The notes below the pieces were generated by a model that saw only the letters and a list, made by a program, of their open reading frames with translations, did no database searches and was not told where the DNA came from. Shown here piece by piece: positions 28,977 to 39,499 of a stretch of DNA of 59,407 nt (within the stretch, counting starts at the first letter, position 1; each line of letters starts with the position of its first letter). Source of the DNA: Flavobacteriaceae bacterium (GTDB lineage Bacteria > Bacteroidota > Bacteroidia > Flavobacteriales > Flavobacteriaceae); assembly GCA_027080135.1 (NCBI GenBank), contig JALWUJ010000053.1:1-59407 (forward strand), written 5' to 3'. The position numbers were made by a program, and so were the translations under genes.

Positions 28977-29105
28977 GCCACTAATTCACAAATCCAGTTA
29001 TAAATAATTTGGCGTAAATTTCACAAATAAAAACCCAAAGAGTTTTTTTATTTCTCTTAGTATTCAAGAAAGAATAATAAGAAAGATTCGTGTATTTGTG
29101 GCATT
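28977..29105. repeat. Long imperfect inverted repeat
   Basis: gccactaattcacaaat ... attcgtgtatttgtggc flanking ~95 bp. Confidence 0.55.
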
Positions 29106-29136
29106 TTTTTTACATTAGCATCCTATCAATATTTCT

Positions 29137-30084
29137 ATGAAAAAAATTACACTCCTTCTATTTTTATTAGCCATTATCATTAATGCCAATAGCCAAAACT
29201 TAGTACCTAACCCTAGTTTTGAAGAATATTATGATTGTCCTGACCAGCAAGGTGAGTTTTATGTAGATTTTTGGTTTGAACCTCCATATAAAAGTGACTA
29301 CTCACCAGATTTTTTTATTGATTGTTCTACTGCAAATACAACTGTAGATGTGCCAGAGAACTCAAAAGGTTTCCAATATCCCTATGAAGGTGAAGGATAT
29401 GCGGGAGTATTTTGTTATGGGTATAATTCTGACCAAAGGGAATATATAGAAGTACAGTTAATTTCCCCCTTAATAGAAGGTCAAGAATATGAATTTGCTA
29501 TGCAAGTATCTTTACCCGAAAGATTTGGAAAAGCTATTAATAAATTTGGTGCTTTATTTACAACCGATATTCTTGAAGGTGTAAACGGAGAAACACTAAT
29601 TGAAGCCAACCCTCAAGTAAAATCTGTAGTACCCATAACCGATCAAGATAATTGGACTACAATAACAGGGACTTTTATAGCCGAGGGAGGTGAGGAATAC
29701 CTAACAATTGGGAACTTCTTTTCTGATGATAATGTACAAGTAATTGATGTTCCCAATACAGATTTTTTTATGTGGGGTTATTATTATATAGATGCTGTTT
29801 CACTTACCCCTGTTATTTTAAGTACCAATGATGAAGTTTTAGACAAGCAATTAAAAGTGTATCCTAACCCAACTAGCGATCTAGTAACTATTGAGCTTAC
29901 AAATAATTACTCCTCTATTATAACTTATAAACTCTATACTATTTTAGGTGAGTTAATCTATACCAGCGAAAGCAATAGTCAATTGTTTAGTATAGATATG
30001 AGTGATTTATCTAGAGGTGTCTATCTGTTAGAACTAACCGATGCACAGTCTAATAAAGTGGTGAAGAAGATTAGTAGGCTGTAG
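29137..30084 (+). CDS. Secreted protein with T9SS type A sorting domain
   Basis: Signal peptide; QNLVPNPSFEEY; C-terminal LKVYPNPTSDLVTIELT...LSRGVYLLELTDAQSNKVVKKISRL. Confidence 0.88.
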   Translation: MKKITLLLFLLAIIINANSQNLVPNPSFEEYYDCPDQQGEFYVDFWFEPPYKSDYSPDFFIDCSTANTTVDVPENSKGFQYPYEGEGYAGVFCYGYNSDQREYIEVQLISPLIEGQEYEFAMQVSLPERFGKAINKFGALFTTDILEGVNGETLIEANPQVKSVVPITDQDNWTTITGTFIAEGGEEYLTIGNFFSDDNVQVIDVPNTDFFMWGYYYIDAVSLTPVILSTNDEVLDKQLKVYPNPTSDLVTIELTNNYSSIITYKLYTILGELIYTSESNSQLFSIDMSDLSRGVYLLELTDAQSNKVVKKISRL

Positions 30085-30171
30085 AGGTTAAACAAAAGAT
30101 AAAAGACTCCCGAAATTTCGGGACTGAAAGACGTATGATGTAAGACTGGATTGTGACTAACTGATAAACTA

Positions 30172-30492
30172 TTATGTAATTTCTAATTTAGTGTTATCCA
30201 AAACTACATTAAAATTAATTTCTGCTTTTAGTGCTTTAAACACCCTAATTATTGTTTCGATAGTTGCACTATTAACATTGTTTTCAAGTTTTGATATTTG
30301 AGATTTATTAACTCCAATTAATTTTCCTAATTTTTCTTGAGTAAGTTTTTTTTCTTTTCGAGTTGTTCTTATCATTTGCCCTAATAAGTCCATTCTTAAT
30401 TCGTATTCATATTCGTCTCTTTCTTTAGTTCCTTTTTTTCCGATGTATTTATCTTCCATTTCGGATAAACTGTATGTTTTCATTTTTGTCAT
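30172..30492 (-). CDS. XRE-family antitoxin (HigA-like)
   Basis: MIRTTRKEKKLTQEKLGKLIGVNKSQISKLENNVNSATIETIIRVFKAL. Confidence 0.82.
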   Translation of the reverse strand: MTKMKTYSLSEMEDKYIGKKGTKERDEYEYELRMDLLGQMIRTTRKEKKLTQEKLGKLIGVNKSQISKLENNVNSATIETIIRVFKALKAEINFNVVLDNTKLEIT

Positions 30493-30504
30493 AACATAGA
30501 TTTT

Positions 30505-30869
30505 TTATTCTTCCAAATATTGTTTCATTAGTTGTTCTGCTTTGTTAATCTCCTTTTTCGGAGTTTTTTGTGTCTTTTTAGTAAAACCATTTGTTGCTAT
30601 TACTAAAGTATTTCCTTTATTTCTTTTGTCCCAAAAAGCGAGTAAACGGATTTGTTTATTAGAAAACCTAACTCTAAATTCCCAAATATCTTTATTAATT
30701 TTTTAAAGAATTTCGGATTGTTTGCCTGTTCTGCTATTCTAATATTTTGGAACAATTTTTTATAAGTTTTCTTATCTAAAGTTTGGATAAACTCGTCAGC
30801 ACTTTCCAAAAATATTGTCTTAAAATTATTCAACTCCTTTATTTTAGACAAAAACACAATAAGTTTCAA
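30505..30869 (-). pseudogene. HigB/RelE-like toxin, frameshifted
   Basis: Frame 1 ...NPKFFKKLI, then other frame KDIWEFRVRFSNKQIRLLAFWDKRNKGNTLVIATNGFTKKTQKTPKKEINKAEQLMKQYLEE*. Confidence 0.8.
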
Positions 30870-31110
30870 TATTTAGCAACTTTCGTAAAATACTTTTCAA
30901 TTTCTAACTGTCTTACAACAAATAATAATGTGTTTCATTTACTGTTGCTTGTTTTATAGTTACCATCATCCCGAAAACTATCGGGACTTTATTCTTACGT
31001 CTTTCAGCAAAGCGGTCATATATCTTTATAAAAAAATATAGTCAATTTGGGTGATACATTCTCTTCTGAAAATTTCTTACCTTTATACCTCAAATAATAA
31101 AAATTATAAA

Positions 31111-32253
31111 ATGGGAATATTTGATACTATAAAAGAGAAGTTATCCAACGAGTTTATTGACATAATAGAATGGTTAGACTACACAGACGACACTATTTGT
31201 TACCGTTTTGAGCGTTATCAAAACGAAATTAAAAACAACGCAAAACTCATTGTTCGCGAAGGACAAATAGCTGTGTTTATTAATGAAGGACAACTAGCCG
31301 ATGTTTTTGAACCGGGAACTTATACCCTAAACACTCAAAATATGCCCATTCTAACCACCTTAAAAGGTTGGAAATATGGTTTTAATTCTCCTTTTAAAGC
31401 CGAAGTATATTTTGTAAACACCACCCTTTTTACCGATGAAAAATGGGGAACCAAAAATCCAATTACTTTAAGCGATGATCGTTTTGGATTGATTGAAATT
31501 CGTGCTTTCGGGACTTATGCTTTTAAAATTGAAGATGCAGGAAAGTTTATCATCGACATCGTTGGTACCGATAATAATTTCACCAATTTTGAAATTAACG
31601 AACACCTTAAAAGTTTAATTGCTACTCGTTTTACAGATACGGTTGGTCAAGCAAATCTTCCAATAGAATTATACGCAGCCAATACTACCGAACTTTCTGA
31701 AACCTGTAAAGGAGTGATGGAACCTGAATTTTTAAGTGTGGGTATTTCCTTAGAGAAATTCTATATCGAAAATGTTTCGATGCCAGAAGAACTTAAAAAA
31801 GAAATCTTCGAGTACAGTCGTATTGATAAATTAGATTTGGATAAATTAACCAAATTCAAAACTGCAAAAGCAATTGAAGCAGCTGCCAAAAATGAAGGCG
31901 GAACCGCAGGAGCAGGAATGGGAATGGGAATGGGCTTTGTACTCGCACAACAAATGGGTGGAATGATGAATCCTCAAATGGGCGGACAAAACATTCAAAA
32001 CCAAACAACACCACAAGGCGGAATGATGCCACCACCAATGCCTCCGAGTATTCAGTATTTTTATTCTTACGAAGGGAAACAAATGGGACCAGTAACTTTT
32101 GAACAATTAAAAACATTATTTGCTGGACGTACTGTTAATAAAGATTCCCTAGTTTGGAAACAAGGAATGGCAAACTGGGCACCTTTAAAAGATGTCGAAG
32201 AATTGAAAGCATTTTTAGGCGGAAACACACCTCCTCCACTTCCACCTCAATAA
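31111..32253 (+). CDS. SPFH domain protein with C-terminal GYF_2 domain
   Basis: NAKLIVREGQIAVFINEGQLADVFEPGTYTL; C-terminal YFYSYEGKQMGPVTFEQLKTLFAGRTVNKDSLVWKQGMANWAP. Confidence 0.88.
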   Translation: MGIFDTIKEKLSNEFIDIIEWLDYTDDTICYRFERYQNEIKNNAKLIVREGQIAVFINEGQLADVFEPGTYTLNTQNMPILTTLKGWKYGFNSPFKAEVYFVNTTLFTDEKWGTKNPITLSDDRFGLIEIRAFGTYAFKIEDAGKFIIDIVGTDNNFTNFEINEHLKSLIATRFTDTVGQANLPIELYAANTTELSETCKGVMEPEFLSVGISLEKFYIENVSMPEELKKEIFEYSRIDKLDLDKLTKFKTAKAIEAAAKNEGGTAGAGMGMGMGFVLAQQMGGMMNPQMGGQNIQNQTTPQGGMMPPPMPPSIQYFYSYEGKQMGPVTFEQLKTLFAGRTVNKDSLVWKQGMANWAPLKDVEELKAFLGGNTPPPLPPQ

Positions 32254-32268
32254 TATATATTTTTCTAG

Positions 32269-32298
32269 ACCTCACAGGTTTTAAAAACCTGTGAGGTT
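32269..32298. terminator. Palindromic repeat/putative terminator
   Basis: acctcacaggtttt aaaaacctgtgaggt. Confidence 0.6.
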
Positions 32299-32307
32299 TA
32301 AAATACT

Positions 32308-33423
32308 ATGGAAGAAAAACCTCCTAAAATACCGAAATCAAAAAAATCCGAACTCAAAAAAGCCTGTACCAATTGTGGTGCAGAGCTTTTATATGCTCCA
32401 GGAACCACCGAACTTAAATGTGAATATTGCGGATATACCGAAAGCATAACCCCTACTAAAGAAAGTTTAGAAGAACTAGAGCTTAAAAAATATTTAAGTG
32501 AAATGGGGTCACAATCGTATAGTGAGGAAATCACGATGATACAGTGTAAAAACTGTGGTGCCAATCAGCATGTCGAGGAGAATTACAAATCTCTCAGTTG
32601 TATTTACTGTGCTACTCCGTTGATTATTGAAGATATGTATAAAGAGGAATGGATTGTTCCTGGTGCGGTATTACCATTTCAGATAGACCAGAAAAAAGCA
32701 CATCAAATTTTTCAGAAATGGGTAAAAGGACTTTGGTTTGCTCCCAACAAATTAAAAAAAGCCACTTTAGATCCACAAAATACCAAAGGCTTGTATTCGC
32801 CCTATTGGACTTTTGATGCTCAATTATACGCAGATTACACTGGACAAAGAGGAGAATATTATTACGTTACTCGCACCGTTGGATCGGGAAAAAACAGACG
32901 AACCGTAAGAGAACAAAAAACACGTTGGTATCCCGCTTCTGGGAATGTAAGTGGATTTGTGGATGACACTCTAACCAAGGCTTCTCAGCAAAAAGCAGGG
33001 ATCATTCCGAAGGAAATTGCCAGTTGGAATTTAAAATTACTTCAGCCTTTTGATAGTAGTTTTTTGGCGGGATTTGTTACTGAAAAGTATACCATCCCGT
33101 TAAAAAGTGGTCACGAACAAGCAGAAAAAGTAGCTCAAAATATTGCAGATTCTTGGGCAAGAAGAGATATTGGTGGTGATGTTCAACGGATTTCAACTTT
33201 AGATGTTACTCTTTCTGAAGAAACCTTTAAACACATTCTGCTTCCTGTTTATATAAGTGCCTATAAATTTAAAGGCAAACGCTATAACTTTTTTGTCAAT
33301 GGGCAATCTGGAAAATTAGCTGGACAAAGACCTTATTCGGGTTGGAAAATTTTCTTTTTAGTAGTGACTATCCTGTTAGTAATATTTATCCTTTATATGT
33401 TTTTAAGCAAAGGAGAAGTATAA
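32308..33423 (+). CDS. Zinc-ribbon (TFIIB-type) membrane protein
   Basis: CTNCGAELLYAPGTTELKCEYCGY, CKNCGANQHVEENYKSLSCIYC, C-terminal TM. Confidence 0.85.
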   Translation: MEEKPPKIPKSKKSELKKACTNCGAELLYAPGTTELKCEYCGYTESITPTKESLEELELKKYLSEMGSQSYSEEITMIQCKNCGANQHVEENYKSLSCIYCATPLIIEDMYKEEWIVPGAVLPFQIDQKKAHQIFQKWVKGLWFAPNKLKKATLDPQNTKGLYSPYWTFDAQLYADYTGQRGEYYYVTRTVGSGKNRRTVREQKTRWYPASGNVSGFVDDTLTKASQQKAGIIPKEIASWNLKLLQPFDSSFLAGFVTEKYTIPLKSGHEQAEKVAQNIADSWARRDIGGDVQRISTLDVTLSEETFKHILLPVYISAYKFKGKRYNFFVNGQSGKLAGQRPYSGWKIFFLVVTILLVIFILYMFLSKGEV

Positions 33424-33428
33424 AAAAA

Positions 33429-33460
33429 ACCCTGTTAGATTTTAAAAACCAAGCAGGGTT
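33429..33460. terminator. Putative bidirectional terminator beyond the ALDH 3'-end fragment
   Basis: aaccctg...cagggtt hairpin. Confidence 0.55.
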
Positions 33461-33480
33461 GAATTTATATTAAAATTTAT

Positions 33481-33714
33481 TCTCTACAAATCAAATTTAA
33501 TTCCTTGTGCTAAAGGTAATTCGTCTGAGTAATTTACTGTATTGGTTTGTCTTCTCATATACACTTTCCAAGCATCAGATCCAGACTCACGTCCGCCACC
33601 TGTTTCTTTTTCGCCTCTAAAAGCACCTCCAATTTCAGCACCTGAAGTTCCAATATTTACGTTGGCAATTCCACAATCTGATCCTGCATAACAAAGAAAT
33701 TTTTCAGCTTCTTT
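33481..33714 (-). pseudogene. Displaced aldehyde dehydrogenase 3'-end fragment
   Basis: 234 bp aligned by eye to 37943-38176 with about 11 mismatches; encodes [75 protein letters not shown]. Confidence 0.93.
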
Positions 33715-33848
33715 GGTTTCAAATATTATTTTCACTAAATTAGCAACAGTAACCCACTAGCGAAATAAATTATTTTTTATTTCTCCCCCGCATAGTTGAG
33801 GTGTTTATGAACCTGCCGTACTAAAACGGCAATAAAAACCTTTTAATT

Positions 33849-36800
33849 ATGAAATTTAATTTTACCCCCCCCCCTCAAGTATTATGCCATTGTTATAACT
33901 ATATTGGCTTGTTTTAATGGATTTTCACAAGGAATTTTACAGCCTTCCAATGAAAAATCATATACAGAGTATATGGACAATGTCTTAGAAACCTTAGTAC
34001 AAAATGATGTAAGTATTTTTAAAAATGGAATATTATACGATAGAGTTTATCCTCAAGCTAGATTAGTAGCTTTTAATACTGCTGATACGGTAAATACTTC
34101 TAATTACAATCATTTTAAGAGTTCTTGGAATGAATTATATAAAGCAAGTATTAATCCCAATTTTACACAATTAGAAGATATTGAAAATATTGCTTATCAT
34201 TTTGAAAGAGAAGGAGTAATACAATTTGGTATCATAAATGTTGATTTTACTTATATTAATCCAAGTTCATTAGGATTAAATAATGCTAAACTAGAAGTTG
34301 TAAATTCTAAGATACAAAAGTTAGCCAATATAAATCCTTATATCCATAAAAACGCCACGGTAATATCACCCTTAAACTCAGAAACTTTAAGAGGAGAGAA
34401 TATTACCTTTGAATTTGGTAAAATATTTTTAGAAATGTCAGAAAACCCTATTAAAGAACTGACAGCATATTTTGAAAATAACCAAACCTATCAAATAATT
34501 ACAGCAGGAAATAGCCCTATACCTTCCATAAATGTATCGTTTCAAGAAAGTGGGAATAAAGAAGTTAGGTTTGAAATTACATTTAACGATAATACTACGT
34601 TAACAACTTATTCTAATTTTAGACTAATCGCATCACCACCACCCATAACAGGTGTACAAACTATTGAAGCTACAAAACCTTTTCAAGGCTATGACGAACC
34701 AAGTAGTTGTAACGGCACTTGTTTAGGGCAAGGAGAGTATAAAATTTATCTATCCAGTGAGCATAATAATTTACAAAAACCTTTTATTATTGTAGATGGA
34801 TTTGACCCTAATGACAAAAGAAAAATTGATGCTAGTGAGAGTATTAATTTTGGTGATGATAACATTTTTGACATGATGAGTTATGGAGAAAACCTTAATC
34901 TTGTAAATAAACTTAACATCGAAGGTTTTGATGTTATCATATTAAGTTTTCCTAAATACTTAATTTACACAGAATCATATAATTTGTCTTGGGGTAATGG
35001 TACTATTGATATTAATTTATATAGAGATGGTGGCGTAGATTATATAGAACGAAATGCAAAAGTTTTAGAGGCATTAATAGAGGAAGTAAACACAACATTA
35101 GCAACTAATGGCAGTACGGAGCAGCTTGTTGTAGCGGGACCAAGTATGGGTGCTCTTATTGTACGATATGCCTTAGCAGATATGGAACAAGACAATGAAG
35201 ATCATAACACTAAATTATTTATATCTTTTGATGGTCCCCATAAAGGAGCTAATATAAATATTGGAATACAAAAAGCAATCGATTATTTTGATATTGGTGC
35301 TGCAAAATACGGCTTGGATAATCCCGCAGCTAAACAAATGTTAATTAGTCATTATTTGTCATATTCAGACGGTTTACCTGAAGGAGCTCCAAATTTTAGA
35401 AACACTTTTCAAAGCAATCTTGATAATTTAGGACTGCCACAACAGTCTCGTAATATTGCTGTAATAAATGGTAATTTAACAGGAGACGAAAAAGCTTTTT
35501 CAGGGAGTAATATGGTGTATGCAAATTTAACTGGATTTATTGGGTTTATAAGAACTAAACTATGGACAAACTACACACCTAATTCTGGTAATGCAGAGGC
35601 ATTTAGGTTTTTGTTAAAAGGTTTTTGGGGAGGAGTTACATTTATAGATTGTAAAAAATATACTAAAACTTCTTCGTCAGTTGGTAGTTTAGACAATGCA
35701 CCTGGCGGTTATTTTGCTACTAAGTCTAGGATAGAAGAAGCAACAGGCGTCCCTTTTCCTTGGACTTATCAAGGAGGATTTGGTAATTACCCAATTTTAG
35801 GAGATTATGATTTACCAATACAATTATTATTTCATTCACTTATAAATTATGTTTATATTGATGTAGTAGATGATTTTAGCTTTGTACCAACAAAAAGTGC
35901 TTTAGCTTTTAGTGGTTCAAATAATTTATGGAGAGAATCTATTGGTTGTAGAAATATGGTAGAAACAGGAGAAACACCTTTTGATAGTTATTATGCTCCT
36001 CCTGTAAATCAAGAACATACTTCTCTACATCAATCAAGTGTAAACTGGTTGATGCAGGAAGTTAATGGTCAAGAACAATTACCTACTATGTATTACCAAG
36101 ATTGTATATCAGATATTATTATATCAGATTTAGATGGTTTTGAAGGGCCGTTTTTACTTTGTGGGACAGATCAATTGACTTTAACTACAAATTATGCTGG
36201 TGGTAATGTTTATCATAATTGGTCTGTAGATGGTTTTGTAATTATTTCTGAAAATGATGGAACTATTACATTACAAAGAGATCCTAATTACACACCTCAT
36301 TATAATACTAACATTAGTGTCGCTATAGGTGCTAATGGAATGGAAAGTTTTGCTACCATTAAATGTAGCCCTCCACAATTTGGTATTGATTATGAAAATA
36401 CTACAAATGTAACAATTGCTTTAACAGATGTAGAAAATGAAATTCCATTAAGCCAACAGGCTATCACAGATGTAGATTGGGAGCTAACTAGTGGCAATAG
36501 CTATATACTAAATGCAACTACAGAACTAGCGGAACTTGACGACACTTATTTTACAGGTACTGTTACCCTAACTAATGCTGCGGGCTCAACATCTAAGTCA
36601 TTTTTCTGGCCAGACCCTAATATATGTTATAGTATTGTAAAAGTAGGTACAGACAAATACAATGTTATAGACAGATGTAACTATAATGAGATAATTGATA
36701 CAATGCCTATTAAGGAAATTTATGATATTTATGGAAATAAAATTAGTGATATTCCCATTAATTCTCAGAATTTAGATATTATTAATACAGGCAATACAGG

Positions 36801-36867
36801 CGATATACGCATTATTAGAGTAGTAATAAATGGAGAACAAGTAACAAAAATGATTTTTAAAGACTAA
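33849..36867 (+). CDS. Large secreted protein with alpha/beta-hydrolase-like (GxSxG) core; out of frame at C10 tract in signal peptide
   Basis: ORF 33904..36867 contains GPSMGALIVRYALAD; upstream ATG 33849 reads MKFNFTPP then C10 shifts the frame; nine C would give MKFNFTPPLKYYAIVITILACFNGFSQ. Confidence 0.75.
33865..33874 (+). repeat. C10 homopolymer
   Basis: ttttacccccccccctcaag. Confidence 0.9.
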
Positions 36868-36871
36868 AAAA

Positions 36872-37381
36872 ATGAAACCAATAAATTTTTATATTATATA
36901 CAGTTTGCTTTTTATGTTATGTGCCTCTGTTTCTTGTAACAAAACAGACGATGAGGTTGTACCTACAGGTGACCATACTTTTTCTTGTTATATTAACGGT
37001 GAGTTTTTTGTACCTAAAGGGAGTATAACTTCTTCCCCTTATCATGATGGTTTGTCTTTTTTAAAATATGATTTTTTTAATGCTACAGCTAAAAATAGTG
37101 TTAAAAACGCTATAGTATATTTTACCATTAAAGATTGGGCAGAAGGTACTTTTAATTTAACAACAAGCAATGGTTTGTTTCAGCCTTCAGACCCTAACGA
37201 TATAAATCATGCCATAGTAGGAATTAATGGTATAAAATATTTATCTAAAGAAAATTCGGGCACAGTTACCTTTACAACAGTTACAGAAACAGACGTTAAA
37301 GGAAATTTTGAGTTTACTCTATATAATGAGAATGACGAAAGTGATATTATACATATAACTAATGGTAAATTTGATAATTAA
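36872..37381 (+). CDS. Lipoprotein, hypothetical
   Basis: SVSCNKTDDE lipobox. Confidence 0.7.
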   Translation: MKPINFYIIYSLLFMLCASVSCNKTDDEVVPTGDHTFSCYINGEFFVPKGSITSSPYHDGLSFLKYDFFNATAKNSVKNAIVYFTIKDWAEGTFNLTTSNGLFQPSDPNDINHAIVGINGIKYLSKENSGTVTFTTVTETDVKGNFEFTLYNENDESDIIHITNGKFDN

Positions 37382-37385
37382 AGAT

Positions 37386-37853
37386 ATGAAAAAACATAAC
37401 CTAATAATTTTAGCAATACTAACTATTTTAGTAGTATCATGTAATAAAGATAACAATGATGAGACTATCACTACAGAATCATTACTTATAGGAGTTTGGC
37501 AGCCTACTAAGCTAGGGACAATCTGTAGTAGCGATAATAATAATGAATTTGTCTATACAGCTTGTATGTTAACCAGTAGAACAACTTTTAATGAAGACAC
37601 TTCTTATACAGATGTTTTTAATGTTGATGTTTCTGGTGAATGTGAAAATTCATATACTCTAACTGGAACTTGGGAGGTTGATAGCGAAATAGTTAAAATA
37701 ACTTTTAACGATGGACAACAAATAGAATTCTCTATTTTAAATCTTACCGACAATGCACTTAAACTTGGTCTTGAAGGTGGTGGCTCAGACTCTTTTTGTG
37801 AAGATGGCTCAACAGTTATTCGTAATTATATTGAATATTTAAGAGTAGAGTAA
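37386..37853 (+). CDS. Lipocalin-like lipoprotein
   Basis: VVSCNKDNND lipobox; LLIGVWQPTKL...LTGTWEVD...VKITF. Confidence 0.7.
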   Translation: MKKHNLIILAILTILVVSCNKDNNDETITTESLLIGVWQPTKLGTICSSDNNNEFVYTACMLTSRTTFNEDTSYTDVFNVDVSGECENSYTLTGTWEVDSEIVKITFNDGQQIEFSILNLTDNALKLGLEGGGSDSFCEDGSTVIRNYIEYLRVE

Positions 37854-37887
37854 ATACAAACTATTTTTGGTACTATTACCACCAAAA

Positions 37888-37920
37888 AATCCTACTAGGT
37901 TTTCAAAACCTAGTAGGATT
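37888..37920. terminator. Strong bidirectional hairpin terminator
   Basis: aatcctactaggtttt c aaaacctagtaggatt. Confidence 0.75.
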
Positions 37921-37945
37921 ATAAATTTATCTTTTAAATTATTTT

Positions 37946-39499
37946 CTACAAATCAAATTTAATCCCTTGTGCTAAAGGTAATTCGTCTGAGTAATTTACC
38001 GTATTGGTTTGTCTTCTCATATACACTTTCCAAGCATCAGATCCAGACTCACGTCCGCCACCAGTTTCTTTTTCACCTCCAAAAGCACCTCCAATTTCAG
38101 CACCTGAAGTCCCAATATTTACATTGGCAATTCCACAATCGGAACCTGCATAACAAAGAAATTTTTCAGCTTCCTTCATATCATTGGTCATAATTGCCGA
38201 TGATAATCCTTGTACTACTCCATTCTGAATATCAATGGCATTTTCTACATCTCCCGAATATTTAATTAAATATAAAATAGGTGCAAATGTTTCGTGTTGT
38301 ACAATTTCGTAATGGTTTTCTGCTTCAATAATTGCTGGTTTTACATAGCAACCACTTTCAAATTCTTCTCCACTTAAAACGCCACCTTCAACTAATACAT
38401 TTCCGCCTTCTGCTTTTGCTTTTTCAATAGCAGATAAATACATTTTCACCGCATCTTTATCGATTAGTGGTCCCATATGCTTGGTTTCGTCTAAAGGATT
38501 TCCAATCACAATTTGTTGGTAAGCGCCTACAATAGCATCGCGTACTTTATTATATACAGATTCGTGAATAATCAATCTTCTGGTAGATGTACAACGTTGT
38601 CCGGCAGTACCAACTGCACCAAATACTGCACCTGGAACTACAACTTTTAAGTCGGCAGTTGGTGTGATAATGATGGCGTTGTTTCCTCCTAATTCTAATA
38701 ATGATTTCCCGAAACGTTCGGCAACAGTAGTTCCCACAATTCTACCCATACGAGTAGAACCTGTAGCAGAAATTAACGGAACTCTTTTATCGGTCGTCAT
38801 CATTTCACCTACTTTATAATCTCCGTTGATGATACAAGAAATTCCTTCTGGAAGGTTGTTTTCTTTTAAAATATCGGCGATAATATTTTGACAAGCGATA
38901 GAACAAAGTGGTGCTTTTTCTGAAGCCTTCCAAACACAAACATCACCACAAATCCAAGCCAAAGCTGTATTCCAAGACCAAACGGCTACTGGAAAATTAA
39001 ATGCAGAAATAATACCTACAATTCCTAAAGAGTGCCATTGCTCACGCATTACGTGTCCAGGTCTTTCCGAAGGAATGGTTTGTCCGTTTAACTGTCTTGA
39101 TAAACCAACTGCAAAGTCACAGATGTCAATCATTTCTTGAACTTCGCCATACCCTTCTTGTAGTGATTTTCCCATTTCGTAAGAAACCAACTGACCCAAA
39201 GGTTCTTTTAATTCTCTTAATTTATTTCCAAACTGACGAACAATTTCTCCGCGTTGTGGTGCAGGAACAGCTCTCCATTGTTTAAATGCAGCTTGGGCAG
39301 TTTCAATTACACGGTCATAATCTTCACGAGTAGTTGTTGTTACTTTTCCGATTAATTTTCCATCTACAGGAGAATATGAAGAAATCATTTCTCCTTCAGA
39401 AAACCAATTAGAACCTGTTGAAGTTCCTTGGTTGAGTTCTTTAACTCCTAATTTTTCTAATGCATTTTCAATTCCAAATGCGGTTGCTACAGTAGCCAT
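37946..39499 (-). CDS. Aldehyde dehydrogenase (ALDH7/antiquitin-like)
   Basis: FNFPVAVWSWNTALAWICGDVCVWKASEK, ELGGNNAIIITPTADL, GTAGQRCTSTRRLIIH. Confidence 0.92.
   Translation of the reverse strand: MATVATAFGIENALEKLGVKELNQGTSTGSNWFSEGEMISSYSPVDGKLIGKVTTTTREDYDRVIETAQAAFKQWRAVPAPQRGEIVRQFGNKLRELKEPLGQLVSYEMGKSLQEGYGEVQEMIDICDFAVGLSRQLNGQTIPSERPGHVMREQWHSLGIVGIISAFNFPVAVWSWNTALAWICGDVCVWKASEKAPLCSIACQNIIADILKENNLPEGISCIINGDYKVGEMMTTDKRVPLISATGSTRMGRIVGTTVAERFGKSLLELGGNNAIIITPTADLKVVVPGAVFGAVGTAGQRCTSTRRLIIHESVYNKVRDAIVGAYQQIVIGNPLDETKHMGPLIDKDAVKMYLSAIEKAKAEGGNVLVEGGVLSGEEFESGCYVKPAIIEAENHYEIVQHETFAPILYLIKYSGDVENAIDIQNGVVQGLSSAIMTNDMKEAEKFLCYAGSDCGIANVNIGTSGAEIGGAFGGEKETGGGRESGSDAWKVYMRRQTNTVNYSDELPLAQGIKFDL

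Noticed and set aside
31846-32116. Two overlapping antisense ORFs over the SPFH gene
   Set aside because: Low-complexity complement of a Gly/Met/Pro/Gln-rich linker; no recognisable domain.
33484-33735. 83-aa ORF as an independent gene
   Set aside because: It is the out-of-context 3' end of the aldehyde dehydrogenase; the first residues (MKIIFETK) are unrelated read-through.
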